Source: Gammaproteobacteria bacterium (GTDB lineage Bacteria > Pseudomonadota > Gammaproteobacteria > Pseudomonadales > Halieaceae). Taken from it: 64,000 bases of DNA. The translations under genes were made by a program, and so were the position numbers. Position 1 is the first letter of the stretch. The number at the start of each line of letters is the position of its first letter. The stretch is taken from positions 124,001-188,000 of the forward strand of contig JANSYN010000001.1 in the NCBI GenBank assembly GCA_024742415.1, in the 5' to 3' direction. Below, piece after piece: positions 1-10,983 of this stretch. The notes beneath the pieces are model-generated. The model was not told where the DNA came from and made no database searches. It saw only the letters and a list, made by a program, of their open reading frames with translations.

Positions 1-1014
1 GCGTTTGACCGGGGCAAGCCAGGGGCGCATGGGATCGATTTCAACGACCCAGCCAAAGCGATTGTCTTCTCGGGAGATTTCCGCTTCCGCCAGGTCGAAA
101 CGTCGGTCAGAACTGTGTCCTTCCCAACCATAGCCAAACCCGCCCGCAGAAAAGCCATAGCGCGCCTGTTCTTCGGTGGGCACCCAGGCACCAATGCTGT
201 CGCCGAAGTAGCCATTGAAGTTTTCCTCGCACGTCAGGTAGGTATCCCACGGAGTCGGGCCGCTGGCGCAGTTGTTCACCGTGCCTCGCGCTTCGGACTC
301 TGGTTGTATGACCTCGTAGCCGCTCACCGGGCCACTGAATCTCACGCGTGTGTTGGGTGTGATTCTGCGATTGAAGTAGCTGTCTTTTACCACCGTCCAT
401 CTGCCGCGGCGTTTGCGGATGTGCACCATTGATACGCCGTGCGCGGCCTGCGAAAGCCGAATGTCGTCATCCGATTCCGGTGAATCTTTGCCCAGTATGT
501 GAGAGTTGCCGCCAAACTCGTGGTTGATGGCCAGGATGCCCTCACGGTTGCGCCCACGATGCCGCAACGGGAAAAAATGCATTCCGTCGTGCCCAATGCC
601 GATCATGTTTTCCTGTTCATAGGCAGTAGGGCGGGTGTTCGGATCTCCAGTGTATTCGGCGATGCCCGAGCGTAGCGGGGTGCCCCATGGGATCAATACC
701 TGGTATTCATAGTCCTCAGAAATAGAGGGCTCGGGTCCATTGCCCTGGGCCACAGTGACCGGCTCAAATTCTATTGAACTATCGCGCCGATCCCAGCGGT
801 CTTCATCGTGATCGTCGTCTCGATCCCAGCGTGACTGGAACTTGTCATCATCGTCGTGCTTGTTCTTTGCGCTTGCGGCGCTCGGCAGAATGAAGCTGCC
901 TGCCGCAGCGGCAAGACCGCCGGTCATAAACTTGCGGCGTGAGGCCCGCGCACTCAAAACTTCGTTAAAGGGGCGGTTGCCAGAGGTATTTGTGCTTTCT
1001 TCATCATGTTCCAT
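1..1014 (-). CDS. PhoX family (DUF839) alkaline phosphatase-like protein, 5' part only
   Basis: The gene runs off the left edge; 338 codons from the N-terminus are visible. It starts at ATG 1014, with GGAG nine bases upstream. Residues 24-50 form a twin-arginine signal (SRRKFM followed by an Ala/Gly-rich core), so export is folded through Tat. An Asp/Arg/Lys-rich linker follows at about 50-80. The rest has PhoX/DUF839 features: NMIGIGHDGMHFFP, an AINHEFGG motif, NNCASGPTPWDTYLTCEEN and GWVVEIDP. PhoX proteins are periplasmic calcium/iron-dependent phosphomonoesterases; some DUF839 members lack proven activity. It is divergent from scpA. The catalytic C-terminal part lies outside the window, so activity cannot be judged here. 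Confidence 0.85.
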   Translation of the reverse strand, partial: MEHDEESTNTSGNRPFNEVLSARASRRKFMTGGLAAAAGSFILPSAASAKNKHDDDDKFQSRWDRDDDHDEDRWDRRDSSIEFEPVTVAQGNGPEPSISEDYEYQVLIPWGTPLRSGIAEYTGDPNTRPTAYEQENMIGIGHDGMHFFPLRHRGRNREGILAINHEFGGNSHILGKDSPESDDDIRLSQAAHGVSMVHIRKRRGRWTVVKDSYFNRRITPNTRVRFSGPVSGYEVIQPESEARGTVNNCASGPTPWDTYLTCEENFNGYFGDSIGAWVPTEEQARYGFSAGGFGYGWEGHSSDRRFDLAEAEISREDNRFGWVVEIDPMRPWLAPVKR

Positions 1015-1300
1015 GTGATGGGACTCCGTGTTTTTAAAGGCATTGGATGGCGTGCCCCGGGCCGTGGTGGCCGGTAGCGACAAGTTTGAGCCTATGCTGG
1101 CGAAGTGACGCTCACGCTAAGTTGCGGTGAAGTTTTTGTGGCAGTTATGTGTCGCGTGGCGGCCAGTGGTGCAGGCTGGGGCAGGGTGCCGTCCGGCCGA
1201 CCCGCAAGGCCGCCTCGCGTACTCGGCTCCCTGTCAAGTTACGCGCCTTTTCGGGAATCCTGGGGTATACTGTTGCGGTGAAAATAACAGGTGAGGCATC

Positions 1301-2161
1301 GTGTCAGCCAACGAATCGGATTCCCCAATGACGGATAAGCCGGTTGACTCTCCGGGGCCGACCACGCTCGCGCAGCCGCAACAGGGCGAGATGCCGTTCG
1401 CCGTGGTGATGGGGCAAGCCATCACCGAACTCCCCAAAGACCTGTATATCCCGCCGCAAGCGCTGGAAGTGTTTCTCGAGGCCTTCGAGGGGCCGCTGGA
1501 TTTGCTGCTGTACCTGATTCGTCGGCAAAACCTGGATATCCTGGAAATCGACGTTTCGCGGATCACTGAACAATACATGCAGTACGTCGAACTGATGGAT
1601 TCCATGCGGTTCGAGCTCGCCGCCGAATACCTGCTGATGGCCGCCATGTTGGCGGAAATCAAGTCGCGCATGCTGCTGCCACGCTCTTCGGAAGTTGAAG
1701 AGGACGAAGAAGACCCGCGCGCACAGCTTATCCGCCGTTTGCAGGAGTATGAGCGCTTCAAGAAGGCGGCAGAAGATATCGAAGAGGTTCCGCGCCTGGA
1801 GCGCGACACCTGGGTGGGCAGTGCCAGGCCGCCGGAAATCCAGCGTACCCAGCCCGACCCCGATGTCGATATGCGTGAATTGCTTGTTGCGCTGGGAGAG
1901 GTCCTGCGCAGGGCCGACATGTTTGAAAGCCATCACATCCAGCGTGAGGCGCTGTCCACGCGCGAACGTATGAGCCAGGTGCTCGACGCCTTGAGCGGCC
2001 AGCAGTTTGTACCCTTTGTTGCCCTGTTCAAGGCAGAAGAGGGTCGTCTGGGTGTTGTGGTCACCTTCCTGGCCGTCATGGAACTGATCAAGGAAGCGCT
2101 GGTGGAAGTTGTGCAAACGGAGAGTTTTGGTCCCATCCACGTCAAGGCAAGGTCCGAGTAA
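1301..2161 (+). CDS. scpA: Segregation and condensation protein A
   Basis: ScpA is the kleisin subunit that bridges SMC heads in the bacterial condensin complex, acting with ScpB in chromosome organisation. The 286-residue product shows the kleisin signature [22 protein letters not shown] at about residues 62-83, an acidic linker near 135-140, and a C-terminal winged-helix region ([17 protein letters not shown]). The start is GTG 1301, preceded by AGGTGAGG at 1289-1296; ATG 1328 is a weaker alternative. The first 55 residues are an unconserved Pro/Gln-rich leader. scpB begins one base after the stop, so the two are translationally coupled. A TATACT at 1266-1271 could be the -10 box, but I see no good -35. 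Confidence 0.95.
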   Translation: MSANESDSPMTDKPVDSPGPTTLAQPQQGEMPFAVVMGQAITELPKDLYIPPQALEVFLEAFEGPLDLLLYLIRRQNLDILEIDVSRITEQYMQYVELMDSMRFELAAEYLLMAAMLAEIKSRMLLPRSSEVEEDEEDPRAQLIRRLQEYERFKKAAEDIEEVPRLERDTWVGSARPPEIQRTQPDPDVDMRELLVALGEVLRRADMFESHHIQREALSTRERMSQVLDALSGQQFVPFVALFKAEEGRLGVVVTFLAVMELIKEALVEVVQTESFGPIHVKARSE

Positions 2162-2162
2162 T

Positions 2163-3251
2163 ATGTCTGAAACAGGTCTGGTGCAGATTTTGGAAGGCGC
2201 GCTGCTGGCCGCAGGCAAGGCGATGACCGTGGCGCAACTGGCGGATTTGTTCGAAGAGGCCGAGCGCCCCGAAAAATCCGCGATTCGTGAAGCGCTGCAG
2301 GAAGTGGCAGAGCGTTGTGAGGGCCGCGGCTTTGAGCTGACCGAGGTCGCCAGCGGGTTTCGCTTCCAGGTGCGGCAGAATCTCAGTCCGTGGGTGGCGC
2401 GCCTGTGGCATGAGCGCCCCCAGCGATACTCCCGCGCACTGTTGGAAACACTGGCACTAATCGCCTATCGACAGCCCATTACGCGTGGCGAGATTGAAGA
2501 AATCCGCGGCGTTGCGGTCAGCTCCAATATCATCAAGACGCTGCACGAGCGAGAGTGGATTCGCGTTGTTGGCCACCGCGATGTCCCCGGCAGGCCCGCA
2601 ATGTACGCCACGACCAAACTGTTTCTGGATTACTTTAATCTCAAGAGCCTGGACCAACTGCCTGCCCTGGCGGAAATTCGCGACCTAGATACGCTCAACG
2701 CGGAGCTGGGCTTCAGTGAACCGCTGCCGGAGGGCCTGTCTGAATCGAAAGAGGCCGCTCCGGGCTTGACGGTGGTGGGCGGCACGGAACATGTTCCTGC
2801 TGCAATCGGAGAAGTTGTACCCATCGTGACGCAGGGGCACGCGCCGGTGCGGGATGACGTTGACGGCGCTGGCGATGCCAACGTCGGCAACCCGGCCCAG
2901 GGCGATGACAGCGCGGCGGGGTCGGCATCACAGTCTGACGTGCAGGACACTACTGCGCGGCCTGAGACTCAGGCCGGTGCTGCCATCAGCGATGAGCGCG
3001 GCGAAGACAGTCGAAACAGTGATGAAGCTGGCGAGGGTAACCCGCCAGCGCAGCGCGCCGAAGATGCGCCTCAGGGCCTGTCCTTGTCTGAGGCAGCCCA
3101 GGCCCTGGAGTCACGCGCCGGCGAGCCTCTGACGGAAGCGCCTGCGGTTGATGTGGAAACCGCGCTGTCAGAGGGCGATCCCGCGCCGCAGCAGCAGGCA
3201 CCTGCCGGCGCCGCTGATGTCGAGTCTGCCAAGCCCGAGTCACAGAGCTAA
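2163..3251 (+). CDS. scpB: Segregation and condensation protein B with long acidic tail
   Basis: ScpB dimers bind ScpA in the SMC condensin complex. Residues 1 to about 190 are the usual two winged-helix domains, with the conserved stretch [21 protein letters not shown] and the GRPAMYATT loop. The start ATG 2163 follows the scpA stop by one base. The protein is 362 residues, much longer than typical ScpB (about 180-200). The extra 170 residues are low-complexity, rich in Ala, Glu, Asp, Gly and Pro, with no recognisable domain. Similar disordered tails occur in some gammaproteobacterial ScpB proteins. The gene lies between scpA and rluB, the usual neighbourhood. Confidence 0.93.
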   Translation: MSETGLVQILEGALLAAGKAMTVAQLADLFEEAERPEKSAIREALQEVAERCEGRGFELTEVASGFRFQVRQNLSPWVARLWHERPQRYSRALLETLALIAYRQPITRGEIEEIRGVAVSSNIIKTLHEREWIRVVGHRDVPGRPAMYATTKLFLDYFNLKSLDQLPALAEIRDLDTLNAELGFSEPLPEGLSESKEAAPGLTVVGGTEHVPAAIGEVVPIVTQGHAPVRDDVDGAGDANVGNPAQGDDSAAGSASQSDVQDTTARPETQAGAAISDERGEDSRNSDEAGEGNPPAQRAEDAPQGLSLSEAAQALESRAGEPLTEAPAVDVETALSEGDPAPQQQAPAGAADVESAKPESQS

Positions 3252-3255
3252 AGCC

Positions 3256-4254
3256 ATGCCTTCTCATTCCCGCGGCAAGCCACCCAGGGGTGGTGCCACG
3301 TCGCGAACACCCCAGAAGCGAAAACCCGGGTCGGCAACACCCGGGTCGCCAACACCTCTGCCAGAACAGCCTGCGGTGGACGACAACCTATCCAGACCAC
3401 CTGCGGGTGAGAAACTACAAAAGGTACTTGCCCGCACTGGACTGGGCTCGCGTCGCGAAATGGAGCGCTGGATCGAGGCCGGTCGTGTGTCAGTCAATGG
3501 CAAGAAAGCCTCCCTTGGCGATCGCGTCACCAACAAAGACCGCCTGAGCCTGGACGGCAAATCGCTGGAGCGCCAGCCGCAGGATGAAACGCGCTGCATC
3601 CTGTATCACAAGCCCGTGGCCGAGGTCACCACGCGCAGCGATCCCGAAGGCCGCCGCACCGTGTTCGAGCGTTTGCCGAAGCTCAAGTCAGGCCGCTGGA
3701 TTTCTATCGGCCGACTGGACTTCAACACCTCAGGCCTGCTGCTTTTTACGACCGACGGTGACCTTGCCAATGCCTTGATGCATCCCTCTGCCAATATTGA
3801 GCGCGAATACATGGTGCGTGTGATGGGCGATGTGCGTCCCGAGATGCTCCAGCACATGCTTGAAGGGGTGATGCTCGACGATGGCGTGGCGCGTTTCACC
3901 GACATTCAGGATGGTGGTGGCGATAAAGATGGCATTAATCGCTGGTATTACGTGGTGCTCATGGAAGGCCGCAATCGCGAAGTGCGCCGCCTGTGGGAGT
4001 CCCAGGGGCTCACCGTGTCGCGGCTCAAGCGAGTGCGCTATGGCGACGTGTTCATCCCGTCGCGGGTGAAGCAGGGGCAGTGGACAGAGATGGACCCAAA
4101 AGAAGTCAAATCGCTGTATCGCATGGCGGGGTTGCCGCCCAAGGCATTGCGCCGCGGTTCGGTAAAAGAGCGGGAGGCCATGGAGCGCCAGTTTGGCAAA
4201 CGCAAGGGCCGCGGTGTGGCGGCCAAGACCCGGCGCTCACCGAAGTCCCGCTAG
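3256..4254 (+). CDS. rluB: 23S rRNA pseudouridine(2605) synthase
   Basis: RluB isomerises U2605 of 23S rRNA to pseudouridine. The 332-residue protein has a basic, Pro-rich N-terminal extension (1-48), an S4 RNA-binding domain at about 52-98 (EKLQKVLARTGLGSRREME), and the catalytic domain with the family motif GRLDFNTSGLLL, Asp155 being the expected nucleophile. NREVRRLWE is the RsuA/RluB/E/F-family motif. The tail is Lys/Arg-rich. Start ATG 3256 is four bases after the scpB stop; an upstream in-frame extension overlapping scpB is rejected. The assignment to RluB rather than RluE/RluF rests on the scpAB-rluB gene order. Confidence 0.92.
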   Translation: MPSHSRGKPPRGGATSRTPQKRKPGSATPGSPTPLPEQPAVDDNLSRPPAGEKLQKVLARTGLGSRREMERWIEAGRVSVNGKKASLGDRVTNKDRLSLDGKSLERQPQDETRCILYHKPVAEVTTRSDPEGRRTVFERLPKLKSGRWISIGRLDFNTSGLLLFTTDGDLANALMHPSANIEREYMVRVMGDVRPEMLQHMLEGVMLDDGVARFTDIQDGGGDKDGINRWYYVVLMEGRNREVRRLWESQGLTVSRLKRVRYGDVFIPSRVKQGQWTEMDPKEVKSLYRMAGLPPKALRRGSVKEREAMERQFGKRKGRGVAAKTRRSPKSR

Positions 4255-4288
4255 CTTCCGGGGTTGTTGCCGCCAGCCCCCGCCAGAC

Positions 4289-5047
4289 TCAGCGTGCGTC
4301 AAATGCCTGGCCGGTAACGCCCAGGCTGTCATCGCTCATGAGGAACAGGTAGACCCCCATGATGTCGTCGGGTGAGGGGTTGTTCGATGGATTTTCTGCC
4401 GGATAGGCACTGCGCCGCATGGCGGTGTTGGTGCCTTTGGGATTGAGCGAATTCACGCGTATGCGCGAGGTGTTTTCCAGTTCCTGCGCAAGAATTTGCA
4501 TATAACCTTCGGTGGCGAACTTCGACACTGCATACGCGCCCCAGTAGGCGCGCCCTTCCCGACCCACGCCGGAAGAGGTCAGCACAATGGATGCACTGGG
4601 CGCCTGTTGCAGCAGCGGCATCAGCGCCTGTGTCAGAATGAACTGCGCGTTGACGTTGACGTGCATCACTTCCTGCCATTTGTCATAGCTGGCGTTGTTT
4701 AAAGGCGTGCGCTCGCCGAGCAAGGCGGCGTTGTGCAGGAGTCCGTCGAGATGGTCGAACTCCGCCGCCAGTGCGTCCGCCAGATTAAGGTAGCTCTGCG
4801 GCGGCGCGCTGGACAGGTCCATCTCGATGATGGCCGGCTTGGCATTGCCCGCCGCTTCAATTTCATCGTAGACCGCTTCGAGTTTGCTGGCAGTGCGCCC
4901 CAGCAGCAGCACTGTTGCGCCGTGATCGGCATAGGTTTTGGCCGCAGCCCGGCCGATACCGTCCCCTGCTCCGGTGACAAGAATGTTTTTACCCGCAAGG
5001 TAGCCGGGCTTTGCCTGGTAACCCTGGGGTGCGCGTACTGTTTTCAT
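4289..5047 (-). CDS. yciK: YciK-like short-chain dehydrogenase/reductase
   Basis: A 252-residue classical SDR. The Rossmann cofactor motif TGAGDGIG lies at about 25-32, the NAG-like motif appears as LLHNAALLG, and the catalytic Ser (TSSGVG) and YAVSK follow. The physiological substrate of YciK is not established. Start ATG 5047 overlaps the mupP stop by four bases (ATGA), so it is the last gene of the mtaD-ubiG-mupP-yciK operon; the same order is found in Pseudomonas. An open frame continues upstream over mupP but is only read-through. The gene converges on rluB with a 34-base gap and no clear terminator. Confidence 0.88.
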   Translation of the reverse strand: MKTVRAPQGYQAKPGYLAGKNILVTGAGDGIGRAAAKTYADHGATVLLLGRTASKLEAVYDEIEAAGNAKPAIIEMDLSSAPPQSYLNLADALAAEFDHLDGLLHNAALLGERTPLNNASYDKWQEVMHVNVNAQFILTQALMPLLQQAPSASIVLTSSGVGREGRAYWGAYAVSKFATEGYMQILAQELENTSRIRVNSLNPKGTNTAMRRSAYPAENPSNNPSPDDIMGVYLFLMSDDSLGVTGQAFDAR

Positions 5048-5748
5048 GGGAGTCTCCCGTCGATGGCGTCCAGGATGAAGGCGCCCAGTGCGTGGCTGTC
5101 GGCAACACAGGCATCGGCGCCCCAGCGCTCTGCGCTGTCGTGTGCTTCGATATAGCCATAAGCGGCAGCAATGGTAAACATACCGGCGCGCCGTCCGGCC
5201 TCGATGTCGCGCACATGGTCGCCCACGTAAATGGCCTCGCTGGGCTTGCAGTTGAGCTCGAGACAATTGCGGTAGAGGCTTTCGGGATGTGGCTTGCGGT
5301 CGTTGACGTCTTCGGGGCAGACCACGCTGCCGGCAGCCGGTTGCAGGTTTAATTCACGCAGCAGGGGGCCGGTAAACGGTTTCGGCTTGTTGGTGGCAAT
5401 GCCCCAGGCGATGCCGCGCTGCGCCAGCGCCTGCAACAGTTCGGGAATGCCGGGATAGGGGCTGGCCAGTGTGCCCAGGACCTCGCTGTAGAGCTCGAGT
5501 AGCCGCAAGCGCTGGTTCTCGAAGGTCGGGTCGTTTTCGTTCAGGCCCAGGCCCAGCGCAACAAGCGCACGTGCTCCATTGGACACCGAGGCGCGAATGC
5601 GATCGGCGTCCATGGCCCCCAGGCCGTGCTCGGCGCGCAAGCGTTGCACGACCGGTACGAATTCGTCGGCGGTATCAACCAGCGTGCCGTCCAGGTCGAA
5701 CAGCACGGCTTTCAGGCGTGGCGGGAAGCCGCTGGGTGTGCTGCTCAC
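5044..5748 (-). CDS. mupP: HAD-family phosphatase, probably MupP (MurNAc-6-phosphate phosphatase)
   Basis: A 234-residue haloacid dehalogenase phosphatase of the Gph type. The catalytic motif DLDGT has nucleophile Asp18 and acid/base Asp20; ATNKPKPF supplies the motif II/III region and [15 protein letters not shown] is motif IV. In Pseudomonas, the homologue in exactly this position (ubiG-mupP-yciK) dephosphorylates N-acetylmuramic acid 6-phosphate in the cell-wall recycling shunt that feeds UDP-MurNAc and bypasses fosfomycin-sensitive MurA. The gene order is the main reason for choosing MupP over phosphoglycolate phosphatase, which has a near-identical signature. It overlaps ubiG and yciK by four bases each. 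Confidence 0.8.
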   Translation of the reverse strand: MSSTPSGFPPRLKAVLFDLDGTLVDTADEFVPVVQRLRAEHGLGAMDADRIRASVSNGARALVALGLGLNENDPTFENQRLRLLELYSEVLGTLASPYPGIPELLQALAQRGIAWGIATNKPKPFTGPLLRELNLQPAAGSVVCPEDVNDRKPHPESLYRNCLELNCKPSEAIYVGDHVRDIEAGRRAGMFTIAAAYGYIEAHDSAERWGADACVADSHALGAFILDAIDGRLP

Positions 5749-6455
5749 AGGGGTTTCACCGCGCGCACCATGTAGTTCACGCTAACGTCGCGCGGGTTCA
5801 GGCGGTAGCGCCTGGTCAGTGGGTTGTAGGTGAGCCCGGTCATGCCATCCAGCGCCAGGCCCGCAGCGCGGATCCAGCCTGCCAACTCCGAAGGCTTGAT
5901 GAATTTATCGTACTCATGCGTGCCAACAGGCAGTAGCTGCAGAATGTGCTCGGCACCGATAATCGCAAACGCATAGGCTTTGGGGTTGCGATTGATGGTT
6001 GAAAAGTACAGGGAGCCCCCCGGTTGTGTCAGCTCCGCACAGGCGGCAATGACCTTGTCGGGTTCCGGAACATGCTCGAGCATCTCCAGGCAGCAGACAA
6101 TATCGAAGTGCCCGGGATGCGCAGCGGCAAGATCCTCGGCAGTCGATTGCAGGTAGTCCACGTCTACACCGGACTCCAGCAAGTGCAGTCGCGCAACGGC
6201 CAGCGGCGCCTCGCCCATATCGATGCCGGTGACAGTGGCACCGCGCTGGGCCATGGATTCAGCAAGGATGCCGCCGCCGCAGCCAACATCCAGCAGCGTC
6301 CTGCCTGCTACGGGCGAGTGCTCATCAATGAAGTTGGCGCGCAGCGGGTTGATGTCATGCAGCGGTTTGAACTCGCTGTTGCGGTCCCACCAGCGCGAGG
6401 CCAGCTCTTCGAATTTGGCGATCTCGGCAGGGTCGACGTTGGCACCGCGATTCAT
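5745..6455 (-). CDS. ubiG: Ubiquinone biosynthesis O-methyltransferase
   Basis: UbiG performs both SAM-dependent O-methylations of ubiquinone synthesis. The 236-residue protein has the family N-terminus ([30 protein letters not shown]), the SAM-binding motif [16 protein letters not shown] at about 56-71, and [12 protein letters not shown] as the post-motif region. Start ATG 6455 overlaps the stop of the upstream deaminase gene by four bases, and its own stop overlaps mupP, so translation is coupled along the operon. Length is normal for the family. Confidence 0.95.
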   Translation of the reverse strand: MNRGANVDPAEIAKFEELASRWWDRNSEFKPLHDINPLRANFIDEHSPVAGRTLLDVGCGGGILAESMAQRGATVTGIDMGEAPLAVARLHLLESGVDVDYLQSTAEDLAAAHPGHFDIVCCLEMLEHVPEPDKVIAACAELTQPGGSLYFSTINRNPKAYAFAIIGAEHILQLLPVGTHEYDKFIKPSELAGWIRAAGLALDGMTGLTYNPLTRRYRLNPRDVSVNYMVRAVKPL

Positions 6456-7783
6456 TTTCCACCTCCGTTGATTCGTTCACGCCAGGCACTGACCCGCACG
6501 TTCAAGTCTGCCAGATCCACGTGAACCAGTTCCCGATCGATCATCACGCGCTCCCCGGCGACCCAGCTATTGGCGACCTGGCTGCCGTTACAGGCGTACA
6601 CCAGTTGCGACAGCGGATTGTAAACGGGCTGTGTTTCGGGCCCGGACAGGTCCACGCTGATCAGGTCAGCCAGCTTGCCGACTTCGATACTGCCCAGGTC
6701 CTGCTCCCGCCCGAGGGCGCGTGCGCCATTGATCGTGGCCATCGCCAGCGCCTGGGAAGCCGGCAGGGCCGTTGCATCCCTGCGTTCGAGCTTTGCCAGT
6801 AAAGCCGCGGCCTGCATCTCACCGAACAGGTTGAGATCGTTATTGCTGGCGGCTGAATCGGTGCCCAGGGCAACGTTTACGCCCCGCTCGAGCAGTGTTG
6901 CCACCGGACAGGTGCCCGAGGCCAGCTTCATATTGGACTGCGGGCAGTGGATGACATGGGCTGCGCTTGCAGCAAGCAGCTGGATGTCCTGATCGCCCAG
7001 GTCTGTCATGTGTACGCACTGGCTGCGCGGTCCGATCAGGCCCATGGCGTGCAGTGAATCCAGCGGCCGCTCGCCGTGTTCTTCTACGGCGCGCAACACT
7101 TCTGCGCTGGTTTCGTGCAGGTGGATGTGCACGACAGAGTCAAGTTCAGCGGCCAGTGTGGAGATTCTGGCCAGTACGTCACGTGCAACGGTATACGGTG
7201 CGTGCGGACCAAAGGCGATACTGATCAGGTCGCTGTGCTTGAAATCGTCGCGCAGTGCCAGGCCCTTGCTGATGTAGTCGTCCGCGTTCTGGCCCCACGC
7301 CGTGGGAAAATCAAACACCGGAAAGGTGATCTGGCAGCGCATGCGCAGGCGCTCGGCCGTGGCCGCGGTAAAATTGGGGAAAAAATACATGTCGCTGAAT
7401 GTGGTGGTGCCCGAGCGCAGCATTTCGGCGATAGCCAGTTCCACCCCGTCCGCCACAAACCGTTCACTGACATGTTGCGCTTCAGCGGGCCAGATATGCT
7501 CCTCCAGCCATGGCATCAGCGGCTGGTCGTCGGCATAGCCGCGCAGGAGCGTCATGGCGGCGTGACCGTGGCAGTTGATCAGGCCCGGCAGTAATGCCTG
7601 TGTGGGCAGTTCGATCACGTCCTGCGCGTCAATGCCCGCGGCTTCATGTTGCGGCAGCAGCCCCGTGATGCGCCCCTGGGTGATGGCAACACTGTAGTTT
7701 TCCAGCACCACGCCGGTAGGAACCACCGGAACCACCCAGCGGGCATGAATGAGCGTGTCGGCAACGCCTGGAGAAGGGCTCAT
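6452..7783 (-). CDS. mtaD: TRZ/ATZ-family amidohydrolase, probable 5'-methylthioadenosine/S-adenosylhomocysteine deaminase
   Basis: A 443-residue metal-dependent hydrolase of the cytosine-deaminase-like amidohydrolase class. Metal ligands are visible in [36 protein letters not shown] and the Asp of [13 protein letters not shown]. The [10 protein letters not shown] and [16 protein letters not shown] motifs are typical of MtaD/TRZ proteins. It probably deaminates adenosine-type by-products of SAM use, which fits its position upstream of the SAM-dependent ubiG. Start ATG 7783 is preceded by GAGGGA. It is the promoter-proximal gene of the four-gene minus-strand operon, divergent from gyrA. Exact substrate is inferred. 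Confidence 0.82.
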   Translation of the reverse strand: MSPSPGVADTLIHARWVVPVVPTGVVLENYSVAITQGRITGLLPQHEAAGIDAQDVIELPTQALLPGLINCHGHAAMTLLRGYADDQPLMPWLEEHIWPAEAQHVSERFVADGVELAIAEMLRSGTTTFSDMYFFPNFTAATAERLRMRCQITFPVFDFPTAWGQNADDYISKGLALRDDFKHSDLISIAFGPHAPYTVARDVLARISTLAAELDSVVHIHLHETSAEVLRAVEEHGERPLDSLHAMGLIGPRSQCVHMTDLGDQDIQLLAASAAHVIHCPQSNMKLASGTCPVATLLERGVNVALGTDSAASNNDLNLFGEMQAAALLAKLERRDATALPASQALAMATINGARALGREQDLGSIEVGKLADLISVDLSGPETQPVYNPLSQLVYACNGSQVANSWVAGERVMIDRELVHVDLADLNVRVSAWRERINGGGK

Positions 7784-7943
7784 GGCTATTTTCCCTCGGA
7801 TTCCAGCCCTTTAGCGGGCCGGAAAGTGCATTTCGGGCAAGCGCGCTGCGCGCGAGCGCGAAAGTATAACCGTTATCGGATAAAGGTGGCTCATACGCTG
7901 CGCAAATTCCCTAAAAACATAGCGGTTGAGGGGGGTCTTCCCG

Positions 7944-7949
7944 TATAAT
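7944..7949 (+). promoter_or_regulatory. Candidate -10 box upstream of gyrA
   Basis: A perfect TATAAT lies 118 bases before the gyrA start in the 284-base mtaD/gyrA divergent region. No good -35 is found 16-18 bases upstream; the best hexamers match poorly. On the other strand, TATACT at 7868-7863 is a candidate -10 for the mtaD operon. The transcript would carry a gyrA leader of roughly 110 bases. Confidence 0.4.
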
Positions 7950-8067
7950 CTCGCCTTTGTTTTGGGGCTTGGCCAGGGCCCTGGGGGCGGTCTTTGCGAC
8001 GCGTTTCCAGGCTTGCGCAGTTGTACTTCAAAACCTAGCCCGAGCGCGTTCGAGGAAGCCATTCTAC

Positions 8068-10731
8068 ATGGGTGAGATAGCCAAAGAAGTCGTCCCGGTC
8101 AATATCGAAGACGAGATGAAACAGTCCTACCTGGATTACGCCATGAGCGTGATTGTGGGTCGGGCCCTGCCGGATGTGCGGGACGGGCTCAAGCCGGTGC
8201 ATCGGCGCGTCCTGTTTGCGATGAACGAACTCAATAACGACTGGAACAAAGGCTACAAGAAGTCCGCTCGCGTGGTGGGTGATGTCATTGGTAAGTATCA
8301 CCCGCACGGTGACTCCGCGGTGTACGAAACCATCGTCAGGATGGCCCAGCCCTTTTCACTGCGCTACATGCTGGTAGATGGCCAGGGCAACTTCGGCTCG
8401 ATAGACGGCGATAACGCCGCCGCCATGCGTTACACCGAGATCCGCATGCGCAAGATGGCGCATTCGCTGCTCTCTGACCTCGACAAGGAAACCGTCGACT
8501 TTGTCGATAACTACGACGGTACCGAACGCATACCCTCGGTGCTGCCCACGCGCGTTCCCAACCTGCTGATCAATGGTTCCAGTGGTATCGCGGTTGGCAT
8601 GGCAACCAACATCCCGCCGCACAATCTGCGCGAGGTGATTAACGGCTGCCTGGCCTTGATGGCCAACCCGGATCTCACCGTGGATGAATTGATCGAGTAC
8701 ATTCCCGGGCCGGATTTCCCCACCGGCGCCATCATCAACGGGCGTGCCGGTATTGTGCAGGCCTACCGCACGGGACGCGGGCGTATCTACGTGCGCTCGC
8801 GCGCCGAGGTCATCAGCGATGAAAAGAAAAACAAAGACACCATCATCATCCATGAGATTCCCTACCAGCTGAACAAGGCGCGCCTGATCGAGCGTATTGC
8901 CGAACTGGTCAAGGAAAAGAAAATAGAGGGCATTACCGAGCTGCGCGATGAGTCTGACAAAGACGGTCTGCGCGTGGTCATTGAATTGCGCCGTGGTGAA
9001 ATGGGCGATGTAGTGCTCAACAATCTCTATGCGCAGACGCAACTGCAATCGGTGTTCGGGATCAACATGGTGGCGCTGGTGGACGGCCAGCCGAAGATCC
9101 TCAATCTCAAACAAATCATTGAAGCGTTTATCCGTCATCGTCGCGAGGTCGTCACGCGCAGAACCGTCTACCTGCTGCGCAAGGCACGTGAACGCGGCCA
9201 TTTGCTTGAAGGCCTGGCGATTGCGCTGGCCAATATCGATCCTGTGATCGCCCTGATCAAGGAATCACCCAGCCCGAACGAGGCGCGTGAAAAACTCATC
9301 GCACGCAGCTGGGCACCCGGTGATGTGATGGGCATGCTCGAGCGAGCAGGCGCCGATGCCTGCCGCCCGGATGAACTGGAACCCAGCTTCGGCCTGCATG
9401 ATGGCCAGTACCACTTGTCACCTGCCCAGGCGCAGGCGATTCTCGATTTACGCTTGCACCGTTTGACGGGCCTTGAGCACGAAAAACTCCTCAATGAATA
9501 CGAGGAACGGCTGAAAGAAATCTCCGGTTATCTCGAGATACTGTCGGACCCTGAGCGACTCAAGGCGGTGATTCGCGAAGAGCTGGAGGATGTCGCCACG
9601 GAGTATGGCGACGAACGCCGAACGGAAATCACCTCATCGCAACACGACCTCACCGCGGAGGACCTCATCACCGAGGAAGACCGCGTGGTGACCATATCGC
9701 ATGGCGGCTATGCGAAGACGCAGCCCTTGACGGACTACCAGGCGCAGCGGCGCGGCGGGATGGGCAAGTCTGCCACCGCAGTGAAAGACGAGGATTTCGT
9801 CGAGCACCTGCTCATTGCCAGCACGCACGATACCATCCTTTGTTTCTCCAACATGGGCAAAGTGTACTGGCTCAAGGTTTACCAGATTCCCGTGGCCGGG
9901 CGTAATTCACGTGGCAGGCCAATGGTGAACCTGTTACCGCTGGAAGAGGGCGAGCGCGTTACCTCGATACTGCCAGTGCAGGATTACACCGAGGGCCACT
10001 TTATTTTCATGGCGACGCTAAATGGCACCGTAAAGAAAACGGCACTGACAGATTTTGCGCGACAGCGCAGTGTTGGTCTCCGGGCGCTGGAGCTCGAAGA
10101 AGGCGACGTGCTGGTAGGCACCGCCATCACCAACGGCAGCTGCGACGTCATGTTGCTTTCGAGTGAAGGCAAGGCCGTGCGTTTTCGCGAGACCGATGTC
10201 AGGGCAATGGGGCGCACCGCCCGTGGTGTGCGTGGTATCAAGCTCGGCAGGGATCACCAGATGATCTCTTTGATTATCCCCGCCGAGGGCGGCAAGGTGC
10301 TCACTGTATCTGAAACCGGTTATGGCAAACGCACCGCGGTGGAGGATTTCCCGACCAAGGGGCGCGGTAACAAGGGGGTCATTGCGATGCAGTGCTCCGA
10401 ACGCAACGGCCGCATGGTGGGCGCTGTACAGGTATTCCCCGGCGATGAGCTGATGCTGATCTCCAACCAGGGCACCCTGGTGCGCACACGCACCGATGAG
10501 GTCTCTGAGCAGGGGCGTAACACCCAGGGCGTACGCGTTGTGCGCACTAAAGAAGGGGAGACGCTGGTCGGCGTTGAACGTATCGACGAGCCCGAGGAAG
10601 CGCTGTCAAGCCTGTCCGGTGATGCGCCTGCTGGCGTTGATGCCAGCGGCCCCGCCAGCGCCGATGACGCGAATCACGAAGACGCCGGCAGCGATGGCAA
10701 CGAGGAAGACAACACCTCCCAGCCTGAGTAA
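8068..10731 (+). CDS. gyrA: DNA gyrase subunit A
   Basis: GyrA cuts and rejoins DNA in the A2B2 gyrase that introduces negative supercoils. The product has 887 residues and aligns without gaps to E. coli numbering in its N-terminal domain: active-site Tyr122 in AMRYTEIR, quinolone-resistance positions Ser83 and Glu87 in GDSAVYE. Ser83 is the drug-sensitive type. The C-terminal beta-pinwheel carries a GyrA box at residues 560-566 reading QRRGGMG, with Met where the box usually has a basic residue. The last 45 residues are acidic. Start ATG 8068 has GAGGAA at 8052-8057; the longer upstream open frame has no such site. It stands alone before the serC operon. Confidence 0.97.
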   Translation: MGEIAKEVVPVNIEDEMKQSYLDYAMSVIVGRALPDVRDGLKPVHRRVLFAMNELNNDWNKGYKKSARVVGDVIGKYHPHGDSAVYETIVRMAQPFSLRYMLVDGQGNFGSIDGDNAAAMRYTEIRMRKMAHSLLSDLDKETVDFVDNYDGTERIPSVLPTRVPNLLINGSSGIAVGMATNIPPHNLREVINGCLALMANPDLTVDELIEYIPGPDFPTGAIINGRAGIVQAYRTGRGRIYVRSRAEVISDEKKNKDTIIIHEIPYQLNKARLIERIAELVKEKKIEGITELRDESDKDGLRVVIELRRGEMGDVVLNNLYAQTQLQSVFGINMVALVDGQPKILNLKQIIEAFIRHRREVVTRRTVYLLRKARERGHLLEGLAIALANIDPVIALIKESPSPNEAREKLIARSWAPGDVMGMLERAGADACRPDELEPSFGLHDGQYHLSPAQAQAILDLRLHRLTGLEHEKLLNEYEERLKEISGYLEILSDPERLKAVIREELEDVATEYGDERRTEITSSQHDLTAEDLITEEDRVVTISHGGYAKTQPLTDYQAQRRGGMGKSATAVKDEDFVEHLLIASTHDTILCFSNMGKVYWLKVYQIPVAGRNSRGRPMVNLLPLEEGERVTSILPVQDYTEGHFIFMATLNGTVKKTALTDFARQRSVGLRALELEEGDVLVGTAITNGSCDVMLLSSEGKAVRFRETDVRAMGRTARGVRGIKLGRDHQMISLIIPAEGGKVLTVSETGYGKRTAVEDFPTKGRGNKGVIAMQCSERNGRMVGAVQVFPGDELMLISNQGTLVRTRTDEVSEQGRNTQGVRVVRTKEGETLVGVERIDEPEEALSSLSGDAPAGVDASGPASADDANHEDAGSDGNEEDNTSQPE

Positions 10732-10983
10732 GCGCCGCACGCGCATGCAGCAGAGGCCGGTTTGTGCAGGGCTGTTCCTCCGAGGGCGCGCTACAGCGTT
10801 GCCTGTTGGAAACCCGCGGGCGTTTGCGATGACAATGGAAAACTCGGGCAAGCGGCGACACGACAGCCCGCCCGGCGCAGTGTTATAGAGCAGCAACTGG
10901 ACACGACGGCAGCAGCGAATCACGGCGGTAACGTCCGACGTGCTGCCGCTTATTTTTAAGGTAACCTTTCAGGACGACAGTGT

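Noticed and set aside
1304-2218. Long minus-strand open frame (304 codons) opposite scpA
   Set aside because: It mirrors the high-GC codon pattern of scpA, has no ribosome site, and its product has no recognisable feature.
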